In this document: positions 1-9,309 of the stretch, one piece after another | Numbering within the stretch: the first letter of the stretch is position 1 | Layout of the letters: every line of letters begins with the position of its first letter | DNA from: Stentor coeruleus | Taxonomy: Eukaryota > Ciliophora > Heterotrichea > Heterotrichida > Stentoridae | Direction: 5' to 3' | Length of the DNA: 64,000 nucleotides | Assembly (NCBI GenBank): GCA_001970955.1 | Contig: MPUH01000060.1 | Span: 1-64,000 of the forward strand | Notes under the pieces: generated by a model | What the model was told of the DNA's origin: nothing | Seen by the model: only the letters and a program-made list of their open reading frames with translations | The model's database searches: none | Program-made: the position numbers and the translations under genes

Positions 1-10
1 CACCCTAACA
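1..10. repeat. Telomere-end remnant, 1.25 unit
   Basis: The window opens with CA followed by CCCTAACA, which reads as the last part of a (CCCTAACA)n tract. From memory, this 8-mer is the telomere unit reported for Stentor and Blepharisma. Only ten bases are present, so chance cannot be excluded. The position at base 1 of the contig supports a trimmed chromosome end or a telomere addition site. Confidence 0.5.
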
Positions 11-571
11 GTCCTGTCCCTGAAGTCATATTTGAGTTGTGAGTTAGGTATATAGGCAGCATTTCTATAAAATCCTCATAAAAATCTTACAAAAACCCAC
101 ACTTATGCTCCAATCGATAACCAACTATCGACAACCAAAACCGCCCTCCAGCGTTTTTTAACTTTATTCTTAAGTCTAAACTCCAGAAAAAACTCTTACC
201 AAAAAGCATTGGCACCCTACTATCATTCCCTCCCTCTCACATATCTAAAGCTATCATTCAACCTCCTCATCCAATTCACCCCTCTCCAAGAATACTCTAG
301 CAAAAAATTCTGCATAAAATTAATCTTTTCTTTATTCTCAGATCTCATAACATCCATTTAAATTATCTATTTTTTTTCTTAAACAAGTTTTTCTTCTCAC
401 TAGAAGGTTTTTTTCCTCTTTTCCATAATTTGTTCCTTAAACTCTTTAGATAAATTCAATATATCCAATATAACTTTTATATTACTCTCAATGTCACCAC
501 TTTGCATTGGCAACTTTTCTATTATTGAAATGAAAATACCCTTAAATGCTCTACTGTTGCTTCTCTTTTTC
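11..571. other. Subtelomeric stretch without a gene
   Basis: AT-rich sequence with frequent stops in all frames. I see no conserved motif or RNA gene. The right-hand part may be the decayed 3' side of the coiled-coil fragment that follows. Confidence 0.5.
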
Positions 572-1017
572 CTAAATACTGCCTGGTACGTCTTTCTGTT
601 TTAAATGAGCAAGGTGTTGATGTAATAATTGAATACGGTTTTCTAATTCCATATTGTCTTTTTCATGAACTTTCATTTTTTTTAATATCTCAGCAGCTTC
701 TTGTGCTGTAACTTTTAATGATTTGCTTGAGTCTAAAAAACATTCAACTTGAGATACTCCAGATAGATGGATTGGTCTGATATCTTCACTATATTCAGAA
801 GCTTGGATTTTACTTACTGAGTAGTATTTTATAAGCATTTCTATTGTGTCGAGAAGACTTTCACATTTGAACTCTTCAGGAAAAGCGAGGATTTTTATTG
901 AACTTAACTCTTTTATTTCTNAAGACTTTCACATTTGAACTCTTCAGGAAAAGCGAGGATTTTTATTGAACTTAACTCTTTTATTTCTTCAGTTAGTAAT
1001 TGTAGCTTATGCTCTAC
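572..1017 (-). pseudogene. Coiled-coil protein fragment interrupted by an assembly join
   Basis: An open reading frame of 88 codons (572-838) continues upstream in frame once the duplicated 67 bases around the N at 921 are collapsed. The collapsed frame stays open to 1017, where an in-frame TAG is met. The protein is rich in E, K, Q and L, with a segment spelling VEHKLQLLTEEIKEL, and looks like coiled coil. No start codon with a convincing upstream region is seen. It could be a 3' gene fragment, a decayed gene, or a live gene with an unrecognised intron near 1018. Confidence 0.4.
854..988. repeat. Assembly join: 67-bp direct duplication around a single N
   Basis: Bases 854-920 and 922-988 are identical, with one N at 921 between them. 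This is the pattern of two overlapping contig ends that were joined without merging. It should not be read as a biological tandem repeat. Confidence 0.9.
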
Positions 1018-1029
1018 CTACTCTTCGTA

Positions 1030-1520
1030 TGTTATTAGCATTTCTAATAAAGTAACTGAAGAGTTCGATGAAAATCTTAAAAGAGCTAATGTAAGAAAGA
1101 TGTATTATTAAAATGCTAGGGAAAAGACGATGAGCTTAATGATTTAATAACTCAAATAGCATATTTGAAAACAGTGTTGAGGAATATGATTGCAAAAAGA
1201 ACTAGAACAATCTAATATAATGAGATTAATAAAAAATTTGCTTTGATTAAAAGCTTAATAGAAGAAACAGGATCAAAACTTAATGCATCAAAGCACAAAT
1301 AAAAAATGTTCTTAATATCAGCAATTGATTGAAAACAAAAAATATACTATTGAAGAATGCAAGGAATATAAGAAAGCAAATTCAAGAAATATGCGAATGA
1401 AATAACCAAATTTTTTTCATTAATGTGCATCATGGGATGAAGAATTAAAAAATACGACAAACAAGAAATAATAAAATCAATAGAGAAATAAAAACTTCAC
1501 TACCAAAGAAGAAAATTAAC
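1030..1520 (+). pseudogene. Decayed coiled-coil coding sequence
   Basis: Forward frames give coding-like strings (for example VTEEFDENLKRANVRKMYY, then KDDELNDLITQIAYLKTVL) broken by several TAA/TGA stops and at least one frame change. Composition is Lys/Glu-rich, as in coiled coils. No 15-nt intron with GT...AG ends explains the breaks, so a dead gene is more likely than a spliced one. Confidence 0.35.
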
Positions 1521-1603
1521 TAGGGCTGGAAATAAGTCGAACGAAAATTCTTAACTAATACTAATAAATACTCACCCTATTCCATTTAGAATATAATATA
1601 ATT

Positions 1604-2542
1604 ATGCTGTTAGCAGATTCTTCAAAACAATTAGTAAAGAAAAAAACTCTCATTCTCAAAAAGAGAGAAAGTCTAAAGAATCTTATAATTGAAACAGAAA
1701 AGGACTTTCAATTTGAGTCCTCAGATAGTGTTTTGAATTTCTTGACTCCTACTGGTCCTATAACTGATGGCCCTAAGTTTGTCCAGGGAAAGGTTATACC
1801 TTATACTGTGATAGGGCCATGCTCATTATTCTCAGCTCAACATGAAGCAGAGTGCAAAAAGAGACTATCAAGAAAACTAACTCATTCTAACTCCTTTGTT
1901 AAGCAAATTCATCCTCATCCTAATACTTTTAATCAGAAAATTGATCATAAAGTTCTATTCAATGAAGCTATGCGGAAAATAACTGAAAATCAGAAAAGAA
2001 GTGAGGAAGAGGAGAGACTTAAAGAAAACAATATGACACAAGAGCAATTACGTAAACACCAAATACTCCATAGAAACTCACAATTCCTAGTAACACCTAG
2101 CAACAATCTAATAGATTATTCTGACAAGCTTTTAATGAAAAGATCAGAGACTTCAAGAAATTCAAGCTTATTTTCATTTAGGAAAATTAAAAAAGAAAGC
2201 GGCTACTTTGATAACTCGAATAAAATGATTTGGTATATGTCTCTAAGAAAAAGTCCAGGCCATGAAAATTTGGATTCTTATATGCGAGTAGGTCATGAGT
2301 TAAATGGACTGTATACTAAAGTAAAAAAGCCTAATCCATTATTCAAAGCAGAGAGGAAAATTGATGATGCTATAATTGAAGAACAGCATAAAAATATTGA
2401 AATAGTTGGGATTAGTAAATTAGCTTTAGAAGTTGAAGCTGTGAAGAAAGTTGGATATGAATTTTTGAGAACTGAATTATTAGATAATAGAAAGTCTAAG
2501 TTTCGTGAAGAAATAATCAAAGAGCATTATGATAAATTTTAA
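1604..2542 (+). CDS. Hypothetical protein, 312 aa
   Basis: Intact frame from ATG to TAA encoding a hydrophilic, basic 312-residue protein. There is no signal peptide, membrane segment or domain that I recognise. A Glu/Lys/Arg-rich helix lies near residues 125-150. A more conserved-looking C-terminal part carries short motifs such as WYMSLRKSPG and YMRVGHELNGLY, which look like structured sequence rather than low complexity. It sits alone between decayed sequence upstream and another unknown gene on the same strand. Codon use resembles the other genes. I infer a real lineage-specific cytoplasmic or ciliary protein; function unknown. Confidence 0.7.
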   Translation: MLLADSSKQLVKKKTLILKKRESLKNLIIETEKDFQFESSDSVLNFLTPTGPITDGPKFVQGKVIPYTVIGPCSLFSAQHEAECKKRLSRKLTHSNSFVKQIHPHPNTFNQKIDHKVLFNEAMRKITENQKRSEEEERLKENNMTQEQLRKHQILHRNSQFLVTPSNNLIDYSDKLLMKRSETSRNSSLFSFRKIKKESGYFDNSNKMIWYMSLRKSPGHENLDSYMRVGHELNGLYTKVKKPNPLFKAERKIDDAIIEEQHKNIEIVGISKLALEVEAVKKVGYEFLRTELLDNRKSKFREEIIKEHYDKF

Positions 2543-2755
2543 TTAAAGGCTAGAATGGCTTAATTTGAAAAATTTGTTTGATTTAGAGTAGTGATTTTTG
2601 AGTATGAGGTAAGCTTAGAGAAAAAAATTATTAGTTTTTATAGTAATATGAGTAGTAAGAGTTAGTAAAATTGAATTAGATAGAATGAGCAGTTTATGAT
2701 ATGTATTATAAAAATTATGGCATTTGAAGTTTAAAATTTTTGATTTTTTTTAAGA

Positions 2756-2844
2756 CTTTGAGAATTTCTAGGTTTTTTGCTATTTATTATCTCTTGAAAN
2801 CTTTGAGAATTTCTAGGTTTTTTGCTATTTATTATCTCTTGAAA
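2756..2844. repeat. Assembly join: 44-bp direct duplication around a single N
   Basis: Bases 2756-2799 and 2801-2844 are identical and separated by one N at 2800. This is an unmerged contig overlap inside a non-coding stretch (2543-3021) that holds no other feature I can see. Confidence 0.9.
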
Positions 2845-3021
2845 TAATTTCCTAACCATATTTCATTCTCATTAATCAATAGCAAGCAGCTTTTCTCCCA
2901 TCTTCAAACTCAATCTTCGCATTATTCTCCATGTGAACTTTCTTCTAAAACCTAATATATATGCTTATTAATGTTTCATTAAATTATAAATAATACCGAA
3001 GCACCCTTCTAATCTATAAAA

Positions 3022-3717
3022 ATGTCCTCAAACAGCACATCTCCACCCCTAAAGCGAAAAAAACTCTCATCTTCATCTGAATGCTACCAAAAACTCTCAG
3101 TCCTTCTTTCAGAATGTAACAAACTCCAAAAATCGTTGGTTGAAACCTGGGATTCTTTATCAAAAAACAATTTAACAAGCATGCATATCGTTAAAACTCT
3201 TAAATTATCACTAGACAACTCTCCGAATCTTGCATTTAGACACGAATTTGACAAATATAAAAAAATGAAACACTTAAAAAACTATCTTAATGCATCTGGG
3301 GTTCAAAAAAAAATCAGTTCAATTCTAAAGCCCCCAAGACTTCCAGATAAATTCCCTTTACAAAGAACTTTTTACAAGCCTTTACCTTTAGATAGTGAAA
3401 GAATATATGTAAATAACGAGGAAATAAAAACTAATGAGGCTAAAGTTATATTAGAAAATAATAGGAGAAACTTTGGGGAGCATTTTCCTAGTGAGATAAA
3501 TTTAGCAAGACGCTTGCAAGGGAAAAAAGTTATAAAAAGTTTCCCAGCATTAGTTCAAAAAGAGCAAGTAATCAATGTTAAGAGTAAAAAAAAAACAGTT
3601 TTGAAGAAGGATGTAGGAAATGTTAGCCAAATGATTTTCCCTTATGTGTCTAATAAAACTTTGAAAGAAGATGATAAAGAGATTTTTAGATCTATGTATA
3701 AGGCTAAGGAAAAGTGA
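3022..3717 (+). CDS. Hypothetical basic protein, 231 aa
   Basis: ATG-initiated frame encoding a Lys-rich, soluble protein. The N-terminus has PLKRKK followed by a serine run, which could act as a nuclear localisation signal. The middle carries short Pro-containing motifs (LKPPRLPDKFPL) and the tail is very basic. No known domain is visible. The gene ends at TGA, one of only two in the window, and a TAG follows two codons later in frame. If UGA were read as Trp, the protein would gain only two residues. Function unknown. Confidence 0.65.
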   Translation: MSSNSTSPPLKRKKLSSSSECYQKLSVLLSECNKLQKSLVETWDSLSKNNLTSMHIVKTLKLSLDNSPNLAFRHEFDKYKKMKHLKNYLNASGVQKKISSILKPPRLPDKFPLQRTFYKPLPLDSERIYVNNEEIKTNEAKVILENNRRNFGEHFPSEINLARRLQGKKVIKSFPALVQKEQVINVKSKKKTVLKKDVGNVSQMIFPYVSNKTLKEDDKEIFRSMYKAKEK

Positions 3718-4380
3718 GATTAGGATGAGATTTATTTTAATAATATTGAAATTTTAAGTAAGATTGAGTTAGAGGATATGAAATAGTTTGATTTTGGCGT
3801 ATTATTTATATTTATATTGCATAAATTAATGGAATTATTGATTTGTATAGGGGAGATATGCTATTTTCTTATACGATGATTTAAGACTGTTTTTTATAAT
3901 TTAGATTAGCTGGACTATATAATTTAAGGGAATTTTGGTTTGTAAACTTGCGAATTTTTTCATGCAATTCTGGAAGGAGGAATTAGTTTTGATAATTTTT
4001 AATAATTGTAAAGGTATTAGATATTAAGGTTGATTATTTAGTTTATAAGGTTGATTAATCAAACCTGATAATTAATTATTTTAGTATATTTAATATAAGA
4101 ATAGTATATTTTTTTGTCAAAATAGGGTTTAAATAAGAATAAGAGAGGTTTTGGATAATTTTATAAACATTATAGATATATAAAATGCTATTATTTTGAA
4201 TTTTAAAGAATACTGTTAATTGCTTTTCAGCTATTAGTTAATCATTAATCTCAAGGAGTGATTAGTGATTCAAGCTAGAAAAGTTATGATTTTATTGCAA
4301 AAAAATAAGAGACTTAAAGATTTCCATAAAAATTTTAAGTTATGTTAAATTTGGCTTTCTATGTTTAATACATTTATATG
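3718..4380. other. Intergenic, no feature seen
   Basis: AT-rich sequence with stops in every frame, leading into the Merlin remnant. No RNA gene or regulatory motif stands out. Confidence 0.5.
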
Positions 4381-4389
4381 TTAAGTTAA

Positions 4390-5010
4390 AGATTGAATAA
4401 ACTAGGCATTATAACAAATATTCTTGTAAATATATTATCATCTCTGAAACTAAATATGAATTTAATAAAATGTGATGAAATCATTCAATATTTTGCGCAT
4501 GCAATAAGTACTATCATGATTAACGAAATGCATTTTATAATAAACAATTTCATGTTGATATGTTCTGCTGAGAATAAGAAGCCTAGCTATCACTCATTAT
4601 TATTTATACTTTCTGGAAGTATCCATTCTTTAATAAGAATCTCTAAAGTTCTTCTTCAACTATATGTAAAAAGCATCTTCCTAGGTCTTTCTCTATGCCT
4701 CCAAAAGCCAGCTTCCTTTTCGAATAATTCCTCTATTATATTTCCTGCGAAAAAATGAGATTCATCTATTTCAATAATTAGACTTTCTCCAGATTCTGAT
4801 ATCACCTAAATATTCAGGATTTTCTTCAATATACCATGAGCATATTTCATAATTTTTTTAAAACAGTATTTTTATAAATCCTAAGCTACAGTTTTTGCTG
4901 ATGTTTTGTAATCAAAAATAAAGCATATATAAGTGTGCCTAAATTAAATTTGAATTCTCCAACATGGAATCTTTTCGTATATAGATTTTATTGTTGCACT
5001 TTTAGCATCT
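4390..5010 (-). mobile_element. Merlin-family (IS1016-like) DNA transposon remnant
   Basis: The minus strand encodes scattered but ordered pieces of a DDE transposase. Near 4770-4800 is EIDESHF, which fits the first catalytic Asp block. It is followed, after a frame change, by RRKYNRG (about 4740-4765), a block typical of Merlin transposases. Further on is TLEILIKEWILP (about 4610-4650), close to the Merlin TL..IIKEWILPG segment, and then a block with HFVN (about 4500-4530) in place of the usual INFVD. Several stops and frame changes show it is dead. Outer ends and terminal inverted repeats could not be placed. An apparent 121-codon forward frame here is only its shadow. Confidence 0.65.
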
Positions 5011-5199
5011 CCGAAAAACCAAAAATAAATAACTATTATTTAAATTTAAGGTGCATAGAATTTTGCATTTATTACACAACCTTGAATTTTTAATTAGTCT
5101 CCTTTTGGCACATAAATTACTCTTAATATCATTTATGATATTATATAGTGAAAATATTACAACATGCTTTATGAAGATTCTCAGAACTCGAAAAATACG

Positions 5200-5740
5200 A
5201 TCTAATTAACAAAGATATTGAAATAATAAAAAACTCTGAAAGGCTAAGAAGATATAACTCACTTGCAAATAAATCTACCACAAATCTCTATAAAAAACTA
5301 TGCGGCAATTTAAATAAAAAAAGATTTGTCTTTATCTGAAAGAAAATAAACATAAGAAATGTGCGATCACAATTATTTTTGGGTTAAGAACAGGATCAAA
5401 CCACTCAATGATGTGTCAGTAATCAAGACAATTAAAAATTAGTGTTTCCTGTCCCAAACTTATCGAAGACGAAGAGCATATTATAGAAGAATGCCCATTA
5501 TATAACGACGCAAGAACAATTTTAAGAGAAAATTTAAAAGAGCAAATACTAGGCATATACTACAAGCTTACACTAATAGAAATAGTTTTAAGCGGTAAAA
5601 AGTTTGAAAATGTATAGGAGAAAAGAGTAATGAAACTAAAAGAAAAGTAGATAGCACCATAAAAAACTTCATAGAAAGCATTAATAATAAGATAAAACAA
5701 ATGAAAATTGATTAATGCAGAGTTCACGACTGTGAACGAT
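5200..5740 (+). mobile_element. Non-LTR retrotransposon (LINE) 3' remnant
   Basis: A forward frame around 5378-5617 encodes FGLRTGSNHS followed by a Cys/His-spaced segment ending EDEEHIIEECPLYNDAR and then an open tail to TAG at 5615-5617. The LRTG block and the EH-x3-EC-PLY pattern are characteristic of the C-terminal end of LINE reverse transcriptase proteins (zinc-knuckle-like region). There is an in-frame TAA inside, and the upstream reverse transcriptase domain is unrecognisable, so this is a truncated dead 3' end. No poly-A tail is obvious. It lies directly beside the Merlin remnant. Confidence 0.6.
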
Positions 5741-5783
5741 ATATTTTCTAACTAACTAATTAATATAATGAAAATAATTGTCA

Positions 5784-5920
5784 TTACTCTTGCAATATTT
5801 CGTCTGATGTTAGTAAATCATTTGCAGGCACTAAATACTTAAAATTTTCTTTCTTTTTTCTTAAAAAAAAATGATTATGGCTTGAATCACTAGCCGATTT
5901 CCTCCAATAAAATCATAATT
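5784..5920 (-). pseudogene. Short decayed coding strip
   Basis: The minus strand reads ASDSSHNHFF, then a Lys-rich run, then FKYLVPANDLLTSDEILQE before TAA at 5784. The amino acid mix is protein-like, but there is no start and stops crowd the upstream frame. It may be a gene tail or part of a transposon; family unknown. Confidence 0.25.
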
Positions 5921-6164
5921 TGCCAAGATTTTTTCTAATATTAAAATAGTTACTTATATGGTTTAAAGCATGATATTTTTTAAAACGTGATAATGCTTAA
6001 TAGACTTTATTTCACTTAAATTATACTATGAAAAATTCAATTTTTTAACCAATTTACAAATTCTACCTTGAACTTTTGCTTAAATTATATCATAATTTTT
6101 CTTGACTTTTTATAAGCATATTATTAAATCTTATTTATTAAATCAAAAACCCTACAAAATCTTA

Positions 6165-7259
6165 ATGAAAAATTCTTTGAAGGACTCTAGCTCTAAATGC
6201 AAAAATTCAGAATCTGATTTAAGCATAAATAACGAAAGTGATGCTCAAGATCTGCATAAGCCAAAAGAAAAAGAAATAGAAAGTGAAGGGGATGCTCTAG
6301 ATGAAATTTTGCTAAGAATAAAAGAGGACTCTGACGATAAAAACAAAACCCCTGAAGAAAATAGAGCAAGATTAAATAAGCGCAGGGCCATTACTGTCCC
6401 AAAGTCAATTATTAAAAACTTTGAACGAGGTGTTGAAAAAAGGGCTACTGTGGCTATAGAAAACACACAGAGTGTAATTTTTAATAAAAACCTCACAAAT
6501 GATGACATACAGGATGAAAGTATAAACATGTATGATTCAGCTATAAGACTTAAAAGAATTGCTATAAATGGTCAAGCAAGGAGTTTTCAACACTTTATAG
6601 ACGCTTTAAATAATAGTGTATTTATCAGAGAAAACTATTGGATAGAGAAGAAATTCAGGAAGTTTTTCTTATGTTTCAGCAAAACAATTGAGCTTACAGC
6701 ACGTAAAGACCAAAGCCTAACTAAAATAATCGACCTAGGAAAAAAAGTCTACGACAATTCTGTGGAGTTTCATAAAGATTTACTATTTACATACTTCACT
6801 TATCATTACAAATACCCACAATTCATTGAAAAAGAATATGTCTGGAGGAAGCTGGGGTTTTCACATGGCAAAAAAAATGAAATTTCACAAAAAGGTACCC
6901 TATTAACTCTATTACATCTGATTTACCTTCATGATTTTAAACCAGATCTCTCACAATTACTATATAAAATAAATTCAATAACAGAAGATAGCAAAACAAA
7001 CAACAATAGAATTATGAGACCTCTAAAAAAACTTATGGAAAACAGTCTTGGAAATCTTCAAAGATCATGCTGTAATAATTATATCAATAAGCATCCAGAT
7101 GATGATGAAATAACAATTTTCTTTGAATATCATACAGGAATTGTCAATACATGGGCTGAAAATTATGAAAAAAACCAAGTTTTTCCTGCTGATGATTTAC
7201 TTAGAGGAACTAATCGGAAAATTAGATTTTGGGTTACAAGAGGTAAAGAGTGCAAATGA
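6165..7259 (+). CDS. Possible ELMO-like domain protein, 364 aa
   Basis: The start is the first ATG (6165); the frame is open further 5' but only with non-ATG codons. The first ~80 residues are acidic and disordered. The C-terminal two thirds look folded. Around residues 190-265, a segment with VYDNSVEFHKDLL, then WRKLGF, then GTLLTLLHLIY resembles the helix-W..GF-G.L.L pattern of ELMO domains, which act in small-GTPase regulation. The diagnostic Arg-containing motif (DFRG) is replaced, so this is only a suggestion. It ends at TGA, with TAG five codons later in frame. Otherwise unknown. Confidence 0.65.
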   Translation: MKNSLKDSSSKCKNSESDLSINNESDAQDLHKPKEKEIESEGDALDEILLRIKEDSDDKNKTPEENRARLNKRRAITVPKSIIKNFERGVEKRATVAIENTQSVIFNKNLTNDDIQDESINMYDSAIRLKRIAINGQARSFQHFIDALNNSVFIRENYWIEKKFRKFFLCFSKTIELTARKDQSLTKIIDLGKKVYDNSVEFHKDLLFTYFTYHYKYPQFIEKEYVWRKLGFSHGKKNEISQKGTLLTLLHLIYLHDFKPDLSQLLYKINSITEDSKTNNNRIMRPLKKLMENSLGNLQRSCCNNYINKHPDDDEITIFFEYHTGIVNTWAENYEKNQVFPADDLLRGTNRKIRFWVTRGKECK

Positions 7260-7368
7260 TTTGTGATAACTTAGTTAATTTATTAGTATTTACTTCTATA
7301 TACTTAATATGGGAATTTGTGATATTTGAAATAAGATTCATCATTTGTTGAAGGATTGGCTTATAAAT

Positions 7369-9309
7369 ATGGCACTTGACTCAGAGAGAAATACAACCTT
7401 CAACAAAGATGCTTTGAGATTATTGTTGCATAACAAAATCATGCCTACAGTCTCTCTGGAACGTCTACGAGAAATCCGTGAAAAGGCAAAAAAAGTGCCA
7501 GACCTTCTAGTTTCATTCGAAAAGTATCATATGACTCGCGAGCAGTCCATAAACAATGCTATCAAACATGGCTTGGCTTGGAAAGCTTTCATGGACAAAG
7601 AAAACCTCAATCGTGATGAACGTCGTGTAGTCCTTGGATTCAACACTGAACTCTCCGGACATATGCTTCACTATGAATTCTTCCTTCCATCATTAGAATT
7701 GCAAGCAAGTCAAGAACAAAAAGAAAAGTGGGTTCAAAAAATCGAAAACTTAGAAATATTAGGATGCTATGCACAAACTGAACTTGGACATGGATCAAAT
7801 GTTCGTGGCATAGAGATTGAAGCTAGATATGATGAGAAAACTCAAGAATTTGTTTTTCATAGTCCAACTATAACTGCTACAAAATGGTGGATTGGAGGAC
7901 TTGGTGTTGTATCGACGCATGCACTTTTAGTAGCCAGGCTTATTATAAAGGGTCAAGATTATGGACCACATGCATTTGTTATTCAAATCAGAGATTTAGC
8001 TACTCATGAGCCATTACCTGGGGTAGATGTTGGAGATATTGGACCTAAAATTGGACTTCATGGTAATGATAATGGATATTTGAGATTCGAGTATTTCAGA
8101 CAGCCGAAAGACTCAATGCTAAACAGGTTTGCTAAGATTAACGCAAATGATGAATATGAGATTATTGACCCAAATGCTATGAAAATCTTATACCTTTCTC
8201 TTATCAGAGCACGTTCAAGCTTAATCTTCGATGCTTGGTACCCTATAACAATTGCCTTAACAATCTCCATCCGCTATTCACTTATCCGAGAACAGTTCCC
8301 AGACCCAGAAAACCCTAAGAAAGAAAAGAAAATCCTCGATTATCAAATTCAAAGATATAAACTTTTTAGAATGCTTGGAAGACTTTATGCTATAATTTGT
8401 GCGAGACCATTTATAAAATCATTATATACTCAAGCTGAGGAAAAACTTAACAATAGCGATGTATCAGATTTAGCATTCCTTCATTGCATAGTGTCTCTCT
8501 ATAAAAGTTATGTAACTTTCAATGCTCTTGAAGCTATTGAAGAATGCAGAAGAAGTTGTGGAGGTCATGGTTACATGATGCTATCTGGTCTTCCTTCTCT
8601 ATATGCTGAATACTTACCATCTGTAACTTATGATGGAGATAACAGTATCCTTGCGTTGCAAAGCGCTAGATATTTCATGTCACTGTTGAGAAAACCTAAG
8701 CAAATGCCTGAAACACTTGAATATTTAAGCGAAAACCCATCAATACCTCAAGGTGATGCTCATTGTCCTATTTTTCATCAAAAATGCTTTGAACTAGCAG
8801 CTAGAAATCGTTTTCGTAGGCTTGTTGTAAGGGAAAGAGCTCTGCTCTCTCAAGGTAAAAAAAAAGATATTATTTGGAACTCAGATTTACAAGTTGAAGC
8901 TATTGAAGCATGTGAAGCTGCTTATTATGCATCAATCCATGGATATTTTGTTAAATCAATACTAGCAATACAAGATCAAAGTATAAAAAATACCTTTGAA
9001 AATTTAAGACAGATTTTTGCTGCAAGTGAATTAGAAAGATTTAATGGAGAATTAGCTAGAGCTGGAATTACTGGGGAAACTTTAGATAGAATCAAAGCTG
9101 TACAGTTAGAAGGGTTTGATAAAATTAGACCTGATGCTTTAGGACTTGTTGAGATTTTTGAAGTTGATGATGAAGTTCTTAATTCAGTCATAGCGAAAAA
9201 AAATGGACTTATATATCAAGATATGCTGAGAACTAGTAAGTATTTGAATCCATTGAATAAAGAGAGGGTATTCCCAGGTGTTAAGAAACAACTTAAGCCT
9301 AAAATTTAG
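7369..9309 (+). CDS. ACOX1: Acyl-CoA oxidase, 646 aa
   Basis: Flavoprotein of the acyl-CoA oxidase family, catalysing the first step of peroxisomal fatty-acid beta-oxidation (acyl-CoA to trans-2-enoyl-CoA with H2O2 release). Recognisable blocks include YAQTELGHGSNVRGIE and TKWWIGGLG in the FAD/substrate region, GGHGYMMLSGLP, and the C-terminal LQSARY helix. Length matches the family. The catalytic Glu of the usual T-[YF]-E-G-x-N motif is Asp here (TYDGDN, D422), a conservative but notable change. The C-terminus (KPKI) is not a canonical PTS1 signal, so import route is unclear. The start is the first ATG; upstream codons in this frame are TTG only. Confidence 0.93.
   Translation: MALDSERNTTFNKDALRLLLHNKIMPTVSLERLREIREKAKKVPDLLVSFEKYHMTREQSINNAIKHGLAWKAFMDKENLNRDERRVVLGFNTELSGHMLHYEFFLPSLELQASQEQKEKWVQKIENLEILGCYAQTELGHGSNVRGIEIEARYDEKTQEFVFHSPTITATKWWIGGLGVVSTHALLVARLIIKGQDYGPHAFVIQIRDLATHEPLPGVDVGDIGPKIGLHGNDNGYLRFEYFRQPKDSMLNRFAKINANDEYEIIDPNAMKILYLSLIRARSSLIFDAWYPITIALTISIRYSLIREQFPDPENPKKEKKILDYQIQRYKLFRMLGRLYAIICARPFIKSLYTQAEEKLNNSDVSDLAFLHCIVSLYKSYVTFNALEAIEECRRSCGGHGYMMLSGLPSLYAEYLPSVTYDGDNSILALQSARYFMSLLRKPKQMPETLEYLSENPSIPQGDAHCPIFHQKCFELAARNRFRRLVVRERALLSQGKKKDIIWNSDLQVEAIEACEAAYYASIHGYFVKSILAIQDQSIKNTFENLRQIFAASELERFNGELARAGITGETLDRIKAVQLEGFDKIRPDALGLVEIFEVDDEVLNSVIAKKNGLIYQDMLRTSKYLNPLNKERVFPGVKKQLKPKI

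Noticed and set aside
854-988. Biological tandem duplication
   Set aside because: The single N between perfect copies marks an assembly overlap.
4393-4758. 121-codon forward frame
   Set aside because: It starts at TTG and lies antisense to recognisable Merlin transposase blocks; a shadow frame.
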